Positions 5,410 to 10,980 of a stretch of 10,980 nucleotides of DNA are shown one piece after another. The position numbers and the translations under genes are program-made. Numbering within the stretch: the first letter of the stretch is position 1; the number at the start of each line of letters is the position of its first letter. This DNA comes from JAUSPI01 sp964650385. GTDB taxonomy: Bacteria > Desulfobacterota > Syntrophia > Syntrophales > JADFWA01. The notes under the pieces were generated by a model. That model did no database searches. It was not told the origin of the DNA and worked only from the letters and a program-made list of their open reading frames with translations. Location of the stretch: positions 1 to 10,980 of the forward strand of contig CAZYTP010000086.1 in NCBI GenBank assembly GCA_964650385.1. Direction: 5' to 3'.

Positions 5410-6588
5410 ATGGCTAAACAAGCTGGTATGGAAATAGCTTTCGCTGCTGCGGAAGCGGTTGCGTTGTGTAGGCCTGATGTTATTGCTGCTTACCCCATTA
5501 CGCCCAATACGCATATGCCGGAACACTTATCTGATATCGTTGCGGAGGGGAGGCTTGATTGCGAGTTTATCTGCACGGAGTCTGAACATTCCGCGATGAG
5601 CGCCTGTTGCGGCGCTTCAGGCGCTGGGGCAAGGGTATTCACGGCAACAAGTTCTCAGGGCCTGCTGTATATGGGTGAGATTATACCGATTGTATCGGCC
5701 ATGAGGCTCCCCATTGTGACGGCGCTTGGCAACCGGGCATTATCCGGTCCCATCAATATATGGAATGATCACAGTGATATCATGTCGCAAAGAGATATGG
5801 GCTGGCTCGCGGTATTTGCGGCAAATGGGCAGGAAGTGATAGACATGGTGATTCAGGCATTCAAAATCGCCGAGAATAGAGATGTCATGTTGCCCATATT
5901 TGTTAATCTCGATGGATTTCAGCTAACACATATGGTTGAACCGATAGTGTTTCCCACCCAGGCGCAAGTCGACAAATTCCTTCCGGCATATAAACCTTAT
6001 GCCGCCGTTCATCCAGACAACATAGTCTCCATGGGTTCCCTGGGGATGCCGGATGTATTCAATGAGTTTAAGAAGGCTCAGGATGAGGCTGTGATAAATT
6101 CCAAAAAGGTCATTCTGGAGGTATGGAAAGACTGGGAAAAGGCCTTTGGCCGCAAGTATGAACCGATAATATCCTATGGTGCAAAAGGGGCCGATGTCCT
6201 GTTGCTTACCATGGGTTCTATGACCGAAACCGCGTCAGTAGCCGTTGATGAAATGTGCAAAGAAGGAATGTCTGTCGGGTTGCTGGATCTTAAGCTCTGG
6301 AGACCCTTTCCATCCGAAGAGTTTAAAAAAGCTGTTAAAGGCGCAAAAGCTTTGGCCGTTATGGACAGAGCGGTTTCTTATGGAGGTACGGCAGGTCCTG
6401 TTGGTGCAGAGATTAAAGCGCTCCTCTATGATGAGCCGGATGCTCCTGCTATAACTAACTATATTATCGGTCTCGGTGGACGTGACGTTACCGTGGAAGA
6501 TTTCATTAAGATGGGAAAAGAAGCAAGTAAGGCAAAGAAGGGGAAACCCGAAAAAGCATATGAAATTTATGGAGCGAGGGGGTCATGA
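5410..6588 (+). CDS. porA: Pyruvate:ferredoxin oxidoreductase, alpha subunit
   Basis: This 392-aa subunit binds the pyrimidine side of thiamine diphosphate and much of the substrate pocket. Recognisable landmarks are AAYPITPNTHMPEHL (26-40), ESEHSAMSACCGASGAGAR (57-75), FTATSSQGLLYM (77-88), and the long signature GNRALSGPINIWNDHSDIMS (107-126). T31 and R109 occupy the places of the Thr and Arg that contact pyruvate in the Desulfovibrio single-chain enzyme, which favours pyruvate as substrate. Domain II (about 260-370, AKGADVLLLTMGSM onward) is the transketolase C-terminal-like part. Length is normal. GAGGAGG (5396-5402), inside the porD 3' end, sits 7 bases before the ATG. The stop overlaps the porB start as ATGA, so the two are translationally coupled and should be made in equal amounts. 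Confidence 0.95.
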   Translation: MAKQAGMEIAFAAAEAVALCRPDVIAAYPITPNTHMPEHLSDIVAEGRLDCEFICTESEHSAMSACCGASGAGARVFTATSSQGLLYMGEIIPIVSAMRLPIVTALGNRALSGPINIWNDHSDIMSQRDMGWLAVFAANGQEVIDMVIQAFKIAENRDVMLPIFVNLDGFQLTHMVEPIVFPTQAQVDKFLPAYKPYAAVHPDNIVSMGSLGMPDVFNEFKKAQDEAVINSKKVILEVWKDWEKAFGRKYEPIISYGAKGADVLLLTMGSMTETASVAVDEMCKEGMSVGLLDLKLWRPFPSEEFKKAVKGAKALAVMDRAVSYGGTAGPVGAEIKALLYDEPDAPAITNYIIGLGGRDVTVEDFIKMGKEASKAKKGKPEKAYEIYGARGS

Positions 6589-7547
6589 TGAGTATTATAG
6601 AAAATTTTGATGTATATGCCCCAAGATTGGTGGACCAAGAGGAGTTCTATGCTGCCGGGCACCGTGCCTGTGGGGGGTGCGGAGAGGCCCTGGCCATTCG
6701 TTTAATGTGCAAGGCCATGGGTAGGGATACAATAGTTACCAATGCTACAGGTTGCATGGAAGTCACCGCATGCATGTATCCTACAACGGCATGGAATCTT
6801 CCCTGGATACATGTGGCATTTCCCAATTCAGCGTCGGTGGGAGCGGGTGTTGAGTCCGCTCTAAAGGCTTTGCGGCGCAAGGGAAAAATTGCGGATAGAT
6901 ACGTACAAACAGTCTCTATCGGAGGAGATGGCGGTACCGTTGATATTGGATTGCAGGCCCTGTCCGGAGCCATGGAGAGGGGGCATGATATGCTCTATGT
7001 CTGTTTTGACAATGAGGCCTATATGAATACAGGCATACAGCGTTCCGGCGCCACACCCTTCGGGGCATCGACAACCACTGCCCCTGCAGGTGATGAAAGC
7101 TTTGGGAAAAAGGCATGGAAGAAAAATGTTACTGAAATCATTCTGGCTCACAATGTGCCATATGTTGCTACGGCCTGCGTCAGTTATCCATTTGACTTTA
7201 TGAATAAGGTTAAAAAGGCAAGAGAGATTAAAGGCCCGTGTTACATCCACTGTATGGCGCCCTGTCCTACGGGATGGAGGTTGCCAATGGGAGATTGTAT
7301 CAAGATAGGGCGGCTGGCTGTTGAAACTGGTGTGTGCCCGTTGTACGAGGTAGAAAATGGCAAATACAAAATAACTGTTGATATGCTGGAACCACTCCGA
7401 CCTGTTATAGACTACTTAAAACCGCAGGGCAGGTTCAGGCATCTTACACCTGAAAAGATAGAAGAGATTCAGGCAAGAGTGATTATGGAGTGTAATAAAA
7501 TAAAGAATAAGGTTGATAGTTTGCAGTCCTGGGATGAATTGGGTTGA
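6585..7547 (+). CDS. porB: Pyruvate:ferredoxin oxidoreductase, beta subunit (TPP-binding)
   Basis: This 320-aa subunit binds the diphosphate of thiamine diphosphate and the cluster next to it. The TPP motif begins G114-D115-G116 and ends at N143 (FDNEAYMNTG). The proximal [4Fe-4S] ligands appear as C29 and C32 (ACGGCGEA), C57 (ATGCMEV) and C227 (MAPCPTG), the same pattern as in known PORs. The YMNTGIQRSG stretch (147-156) and the GWRL after APCPT are also typical. The first ATG (6585) overlaps the porA stop. The second ATG (6588) is possible and is better spaced from AGGGGG at 6577-6582; the change is one residue. The protein ends with a C-terminal extension rich in K and E (RFRHLTPEKIEEIQ), usual for the bacterial beta subunit. 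Confidence 0.95.
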   Translation: MMSIIENFDVYAPRLVDQEEFYAAGHRACGGCGEALAIRLMCKAMGRDTIVTNATGCMEVTACMYPTTAWNLPWIHVAFPNSASVGAGVESALKALRRKGKIADRYVQTVSIGGDGGTVDIGLQALSGAMERGHDMLYVCFDNEAYMNTGIQRSGATPFGASTTTAPAGDESFGKKAWKKNVTEIILAHNVPYVATACVSYPFDFMNKVKKAREIKGPCYIHCMAPCPTGWRLPMGDCIKIGRLAVETGVCPLYEVENGKYKITVDMLEPLRPVIDYLKPQGRFRHLTPEKIEEIQARVIMECNKIKNKVDSLQSWDELG

Positions 7548-7603
7548 AGGCAGGGAGGCAATAAAAACAAAAGATAAAATGAATAGGATAGGGTGACATA
7601 AGA

Positions 7604-9520
7604 ATGAAGACAGTTTCATTTAGCAGTTGGAACGGTAAGATCGTTGATAATAGGAAAGGTAAGGTGTCGAAGGCTGCAAAGTCATTGGACATTAAATTTC
7701 CTGCCCAGTTCGGCGATGGTGTATCGGCAGTGATGGGCTGGAACGGTCTTGTGGTGATGGACCCAGGTGCAGACGTCGTATCCCTGACAATAAATTATCT
7801 GAAGGAAGCAAGAAAACTCTCCTGTGGTGAATGTTCCGTTTGCAGGATAGGGATCGACAAGCTTCTGGATATCTTTGGAAAGATGGCAGAGGGTGATGGA
7901 AACAAACAAGCCCTTTCCGAAGTCGAAGAGATCGTCGGGGGAGTATCCGAGAACAGCAAGTGTAATTATGGCCAGTCTGTTCTTTTTCCTGTACTGGATG
8001 CCATTAAGGGTTATAAAACAGATTTTGAATCCCTGATCAAGGGTGAAAAGAAACTGGAGATGAAGGAATACTCGTCTGCTGTTACCGCTCCCTGTATGGA
8101 GGCGTGTCCGGCAAGTGTGGATGTTCCCGGCTACATTGAGCTGATCAAAAACTTCAGGTTTGAAGAAGCGCTCGATTTGATCCGTGAAAAATGTATCCTG
8201 CCCGGTGTGATAGGTCGTGTCTGTACTCATCCGTGTGAGGATGCCTGTGTGCGTAAAGATATAGACGAGGCACTTTCTATTCGAACACTGAAGAGAGCGG
8301 CCGCTGATTATGATTTGCAGGAAGGCTCCAGCTCCTTGGGATTTCCCGCTGAAGAAAAAGAAGAAAAAGTTGCGATTATCGGTGGTGGTCCGGCAGGACT
8401 GGCCGCCGCCTATCATCTCCGTTCCATGGGGTATCAGGTTACCATTTTTGAGGCGCTGCCCCGTGCAGGCGGAATGGCCGCTGTGGGAATTCCCGATTAT
8501 CGTCTCCCCGAGGATGTCCTCGGCCATGAGATAGACGTTATCAAGCGAATGGGTGTCGAGATAAAGCTGAATACGAAGGTTGAAAAGCTGAGTTTGGGAG
8601 ACCTGAGGAAACAGGGTTATAAAGCTGTATTTGCCGCTATTGGATCTCATTTAGGGACTAACATCGGTGCCGAGGGGGAAGATCAGGGCTACGAAGGGTT
8701 TGTTGATGGTGTCGAATTTTTAAGGGATATGAACCTCGGAAAGAAGATTCAGCCCAAAAAGAAGGTAGCCGTTGTAGGCGGTGGTAATACCGCTATTGAC
8801 TGTGCCCGTAGCTGTTTCAGGCTCGGCTTTGAAGATGTTCAGATCATTTATAGAAGATCGAGGGCCGAGATGCCGGCGAATGTCGAAGAGATAGAAGAAG
8901 CAGAACATGAAGGTATTAAAATCAACTTCCTGATGACTCCTGTAAAGATACTGGCAAAAAATGGGAAGGTTACAGGGCTGGAATGTATAAAAATGAAACT
9001 CGGCGAACCTGATGAAAGCGGGAGGAGAAGGCCGGTTCCTGTCAAGGGGTCTGAATTTACAATGGATTTAGATATGGTTATACCCGCTATAGGTCAGAAA
9101 ACTGAATTGTTTGCAGTGGCTGGTAAGGACAAGTTTGAACTTACTGACTGGGGAACATTTAAGGTTGACCCGGTAAGCTATATGACAAACGTTGAAGGTG
9201 TATTTGCCGGTGGTGACTGTGTTACCGGTCCAGCCATTCTCATTGATGCACTGGATGCGGGAAACAAGGTGGCTCAAAGCATAGATTGTTATCTTCGTGG
9301 AGAGAGCGTAAGCGAAGAAATTTCTTTTGAAGGTATCGATTTAAAGCAACAGAGAGGGCAGGGCTATATCGCGAAGGTAGCTGCCGAAAAAGCTGGTTTA
9401 CTGGATGTGGATAAACGTGTTGGAAGTTTTGAAGAAGTCGAAGAAGGATATAGTGTTCCCGAAGCCATGTGTGAGGCCGATCGTTGCTTGAGGTGTTACA
9501 GGCTTATGGTTTGGGCATAG
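7604..9520 (+). CDS. Fusion of NuoF-type 4Fe-4S domain with GltD/NfnB-like FAD-NAD(P) oxidoreductase
   Basis: This 638-aa protein probably moves electrons between Fe-S clusters, FAD and NAD(P)H. Residues 1-140 match the NuoF C-terminal cluster region (SCGECSVCR, C74, C77, C80, then C120), but the FMN/NADH Rossmann part of NuoF is absent. Residues 160-230 have the GltD/dihydropyrimidine dehydrogenase-type Fe-S region, with cysteines C164, C168, C197, C207, C211 and C215. A first dinucleotide motif, GGGPAGLAAA (260-269), binds FAD; FAGGD (534-538) is its partner. A second, GGGNTAID (392-399), followed by YRRSR (416-420), suits NAD(P)H, with the RR pair leaning towards NADPH. C623, C628 and C631 end the chain. 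The layout recalls SfrB of Geobacter and NfnB. AGGGTGA (7590-7596) is 7 bases from the ATG. It lies 56 bases after porB on the same strand, so co-transcription is likely. Partner and cofactor are inferred. Confidence 0.85.
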   Translation: MKTVSFSSWNGKIVDNRKGKVSKAAKSLDIKFPAQFGDGVSAVMGWNGLVVMDPGADVVSLTINYLKEARKLSCGECSVCRIGIDKLLDIFGKMAEGDGNKQALSEVEEIVGGVSENSKCNYGQSVLFPVLDAIKGYKTDFESLIKGEKKLEMKEYSSAVTAPCMEACPASVDVPGYIELIKNFRFEEALDLIREKCILPGVIGRVCTHPCEDACVRKDIDEALSIRTLKRAAADYDLQEGSSSLGFPAEEKEEKVAIIGGGPAGLAAAYHLRSMGYQVTIFEALPRAGGMAAVGIPDYRLPEDVLGHEIDVIKRMGVEIKLNTKVEKLSLGDLRKQGYKAVFAAIGSHLGTNIGAEGEDQGYEGFVDGVEFLRDMNLGKKIQPKKKVAVVGGGNTAIDCARSCFRLGFEDVQIIYRRSRAEMPANVEEIEEAEHEGIKINFLMTPVKILAKNGKVTGLECIKMKLGEPDESGRRRPVPVKGSEFTMDLDMVIPAIGQKTELFAVAGKDKFELTDWGTFKVDPVSYMTNVEGVFAGGDCVTGPAILIDALDAGNKVAQSIDCYLRGESVSEEISFEGIDLKQQRGQGYIAKVAAEKAGLLDVDKRVGSFEEVEEGYSVPEAMCEADRCLRCYRLMVWA

Positions 9521-9562
9521 GCTTTTAAACTGAAAACACTAATTTAATAAGGGGATTGTGTG

Positions 9563-10270
9563 ATGGTAAACATGGTTATAGATGGGCGTAAAATCAAGGT
9601 AAAAGAGGATTCGACCATACTGGAAAATTTGAAGGATTTGAACATCGCAGTGCCTACTCTTTGCTATCATGAAGAACTCAGTTCATTTGGTGCTTGCCGC
9701 CTCTGCACGGTAGAGATAAAAGCAAATGGTAAGTGGAAACTGGCGGCTTCATGCGAGACCGTTGTTGAAAATGGGATGGAAGTAAAAACAGATTCAAAAA
9801 AAGTGCAGGAAAGCAGGAAATTTGCTGCACAGTTGCTTTATTATAAATATCCCACAACTACGGTAGTTCGAGATGTGGCCTTGAAACTGGGAGTTGATGT
9901 GTCGGATGCGAAGGCCGGGGATAATGACTGTATCCTTTGCGGGTTATGTGTGAGGGCATGTGAAGAGGTAGTAGAGGTATGCGCGCTTACATTTCGAGAT
10001 AGAGGACTTGGCCGTGATATAGATGAGCCTGAGATTGAGTTTGATCCTAATCGTTGCATAGGATGTGGTTCATGTGCTTATGTTTGTCCGACGGGATATG
10101 TGAAGATGGAGGAAGCTGAAGGCAAACGGGTTATCTGGGACAAGGTCTTCAAGATGGTTGCCTGCGATGTATGCGGAAGGTATTTTGCCCCGAAGGATCA
10201 GCTGGAATATATAAGCCAGACAACCGGTGTGCCAATGAGCAAACTGTCTACCTGTGTGACCTGCAAGTAG
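9563..10270 (+). CDS. 2Fe-2S/2x[4Fe-4S] electron-transfer protein, NuoG/FdhA N-terminal-like
   Basis: This 235-aa soluble iron-sulfur protein probably works with the preceding flavoprotein. A plant-type 2Fe-2S domain fills residues 1-78, with ligands C34, C45, C48 and C64 (TLCYHEELSSFGACRLC). Two [4Fe-4S] motifs follow: C123-C126-C129-C133 and C165-C168-C171-C175. The His-Cys ligated cluster normally found between these parts in NuoG, FdhA and HydA is missing. The matching stretch (LLYYKYPTTTVV, 91-102) has neither the His nor the three Cys. A C-terminal pair, C201-x2-C204 and C231-x2-C234, may bind zinc or another cluster. There is no molybdopterin or H-cluster domain, so the protein is only the electron-wire portion of those enzymes. 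The ATG at 9563 is chosen over GTG at 9560 because AAGGGGA (9549-9555) is 7 bases away. The gap to the previous gene is 42 bases. Confidence 0.85.
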   Translation: MVNMVIDGRKIKVKEDSTILENLKDLNIAVPTLCYHEELSSFGACRLCTVEIKANGKWKLAASCETVVENGMEVKTDSKKVQESRKFAAQLLYYKYPTTTVVRDVALKLGVDVSDAKAGDNDCILCGLCVRACEEVVEVCALTFRDRGLGRDIDEPEIEFDPNRCIGCGSCAYVCPTGYVKMEEAEGKRVIWDKVFKMVACDVCGRYFAPKDQLEYISQTTGVPMSKLSTCVTCK

Positions 10271-10303
10271 AGCAGAGAGATTTTAGGCGATAAGAAGTTT
10301 TTC

Positions 10304-10341
10304 TTGCCCCGCTGGATAAGTTTTTCTGTCCAACGGGGCAA
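10304..10341 (+). terminator. Probable hairpin terminator of the por operon
   Basis: TTGCCCCG (10304-10311) pairs with CGGGGCAA (10334-10341). After one C/A mismatch the stem continues with TGGA/TCCA (10313-10316 with 10329-10332), around a 12-base loop. It lies 34 bases after the last operon gene. The downstream T content is poor (ACTTTAATA), but T-rich sequence lies on the other side, so it could work in either direction or depend on other factors. It is the only strong stem in the 10271-10496 spacer. Confidence 0.6.
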
Positions 10342-10496
10342 ACTTTAATATGGTTCATGCCATTTGGAACAGACTCTTATACTCTAATTGGCAGAAAAAT
10401 TATATTTAACTTATTCCCCATAAATTCTGGTTCGTTTTCAGAACCCTATTTTCATTTTTTGAAAATTATGCTACCCTAAAAGGGTTTTTCTAATGT

Positions 10497-10572
10497 TCCC
10501 CAGTAGCTCAGTTGGTAGAGCAGATGGCTGTTAACCATCGGGTCCGTGGTTCGAGTCCGCGCTGGGGAGCCA
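10497..10572 (+). tRNA. tRNA-Asn (anticodon GTT)
   Basis: The acceptor stem TCCCCAG (10497-10503) pairs with CTGGGGA (10562-10568), followed by discriminator G and an encoded CCA (10570-10572). The D arm is the standard GCTC-AGTTGGTAGA-GC. The anticodon stem ATGG/CCAT closes the loop CTGTTAA, so the anticodon is GTT, reading AAC and AAU asparagine codons. The T arm CGTGG-TTCGAGT-CCGCG has one G-T pair. The 76-base length, including CCA, is standard for a class I tRNA. A strong terminator starts 9 bases after it. Confidence 0.97.
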
Positions 10573-10580
10573 GGATATAT

Positions 10581-10622
10581 CGGCTGCAAGAACAGTAAGT
10601 GTTCTTGCAGCCGTTTTGTTTT
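10581..10622 (+). terminator. Intrinsic terminator after tRNA-Asn
   Basis: A perfect 14-bp stem, CGGCTGCAAGAACA (10581-10594) with its complement at 10600-10613, encloses a GTAAG loop and is followed by TTTTGTTTT. This is a textbook Rho-independent terminator. It should separate tRNA-Asn from the downstream PAS gene. Confidence 0.92.
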
Positions 10623-10739
10623 CAGGTGTGGCAGAAACACTCAGCTTACCAATAATTGTAATCGCGGGCAACTTAATTTGGATCCTGTCAAAATTTAGCA
10701 GTTTTACAATTGGCATAATATGGATTGGTTACTTCATCA

Positions 10740-10768
10740 TTGACATACAGGCGTCGTTTCCCTATACT
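10740..10768 (+). promoter_or_regulatory. Near-consensus sigma-70 promoter of the PAS-domain gene
   Basis: TTGACA (10740-10745) and TATACT (10763-10768) are separated by the ideal 17 bases, matching 11 of 12 consensus positions. With the last -10 base at -7, transcription would begin at about 10775, the A of the ATG of the following gene. That gene has no Shine-Dalgarno sequence. The two observations together suggest a leaderless mRNA. Confidence 0.7.
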
Positions 10769-10774
10769 TTTTTT

Positions 10775-10980
10775 ATGGACAAGATTAAATCTGGAAAAGA
10801 AAGAGATATTATCCTTGATTCGATTACCGATGGAGTCTTTACGGTTGATCACCAGTGGCGGATCACTTCTTTTAATAAAGCAGCCGTAAGAATAACTGGC
10901 GTAGCTCGGGAAGAAGCAATCGGGCAGCTATGCAAGGATGTATTGAAGGCTGAAATATGCGAGCGAGACTGTGCAATGCG
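10775..10980 (+). CDS. PAS-domain sensor or regulator, N-terminal part (runs off the right edge)
   Basis: The frame from ATG 10775 stays open for 68 codons to the window edge. After a short basic lead, MDKIKSGKERD, comes a classic PAS core. ILDSITDGVFTVDHQWRI (13-30) is followed by FNKAAVRITGVAREEAIG (33-50) and then the segment LCKDVLKAEICERDCAM (52-68). This is the opening of many PAS-containing sigma-54-dependent activators and histidine kinases in anaerobic deltaproteobacteria; the output domain is beyond the edge and cannot be named. C53, C62 and C66 are notable, because such PAS domains often carry these cysteines and may bind a redox cofactor, but this is unproven. The ATG has no ribosome site (CCTATACTTTTTTT precedes it). 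The same frame is open upstream through 10616, where GTG 10628 is an alternative start. Confidence 0.8.
   Translation, partial: MDKIKSGKERDIILDSITDGVFTVDHQWRITSFNKAAVRITGVAREEAIGQLCKDVLKAEICERDCAM

Noticed and set aside
6245..6454. A 69-codon plus-strand frame inside porA
   Set aside because: It is an out-of-frame shadow of the conserved PorA C-terminal domain, with no domain of its own.
7682..8650. A 322-codon open frame on the minus strand inside the NuoF/GltD-like gene
   Set aside because: It lies wholly opposite a gene with clear Fe-S and FAD motifs. Its translation has a run of phenylalanines made by the lysine/glutamate codons of the real gene and shows no recognisable domain.
10429..10445. 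GGTTC-loop-GAACC hairpin followed by T-rich sequence
   Set aside because: A 5-bp stem with a 7-base loop is too weak to call a terminator in AT-rich spacer.
10473..10489. ACCCT-AAA-AGGGT followed by four T, just before tRNA-Asn
   Set aside because: The stem is only 5 bp and it lies where the tRNA-Asn promoter or leader should be. A terminator there makes little sense, and the pairing may be chance.

Overview
The window looks like the chromosome of an anaerobic, ferredoxin-using bacterium, most likely a Desulfobacterota (deltaproteobacterial) lineage such as the Syntrophales or a Geobacter-like relative. This placement is inferred from gene content: a four-subunit pyruvate:ferredoxin oxidoreductase, NuoF/GltD-type flavoprotein parts, and a PAS domain of the cysteine-bearing kind common in that phylum. 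No rRNA or marker-tree evidence is available.

Layout. (1) 1-276, minus strand: the N-terminal part of a TonB-like energy transducer, cut by the window edge and divergent from tadA. (2) 404-3251 and on to 4317: a translation, secretion and replication-repair block in the order tadA, tRNA-Ser(CGA), tRNA-Ser(GGA), ffs (SRP RNA), dnaX, ebfC/ybaB, recR. The spacers between its RNA genes hold several hairpin-rich short elements. (3) 4453-10270: a strong-looking promoter, then porG-porD-porA-porB, then two further redox genes. One is a 638-aa protein that joins the 4Fe-4S part of NuoF to a GltD/NfnB-type FAD-NAD(P) module. The other is a 235-aa protein with one 2Fe-2S site, two 4Fe-4S sites and a C-terminal four-cysteine motif. 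A hairpin terminator candidate follows. (4) 10497-10622: tRNA-Asn(GTT) with a near-ideal intrinsic terminator. (5) 10775 to the right edge: the start of a PAS-domain sensor or regulator, apparently transcribed from a near-consensus promoter whose predicted start site coincides with the ATG.

How the genes work together. The por genes encode oxidation of a 2-oxoacid, most likely pyruvate, to the acyl-CoA with reduction of ferredoxin, or the reverse carboxylation. The two downstream genes carry the cofactor sites needed to pass electrons between Fe-S clusters, FAD and NAD(P)H. Their position in the same apparent operon suggests a dedicated link between the POR or ferredoxin pool and the NAD(P)H pool. 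That link is an inference; the Fe-S and nucleotide-binding motifs are directly visible. It is the most interesting part of the window, although its building blocks belong to known families (NuoF C-terminus, GltD/NfnB/SfrB-like, NuoG/FdhA N-terminus). No CRISPR array, transposase, integrase or phage gene was seen.
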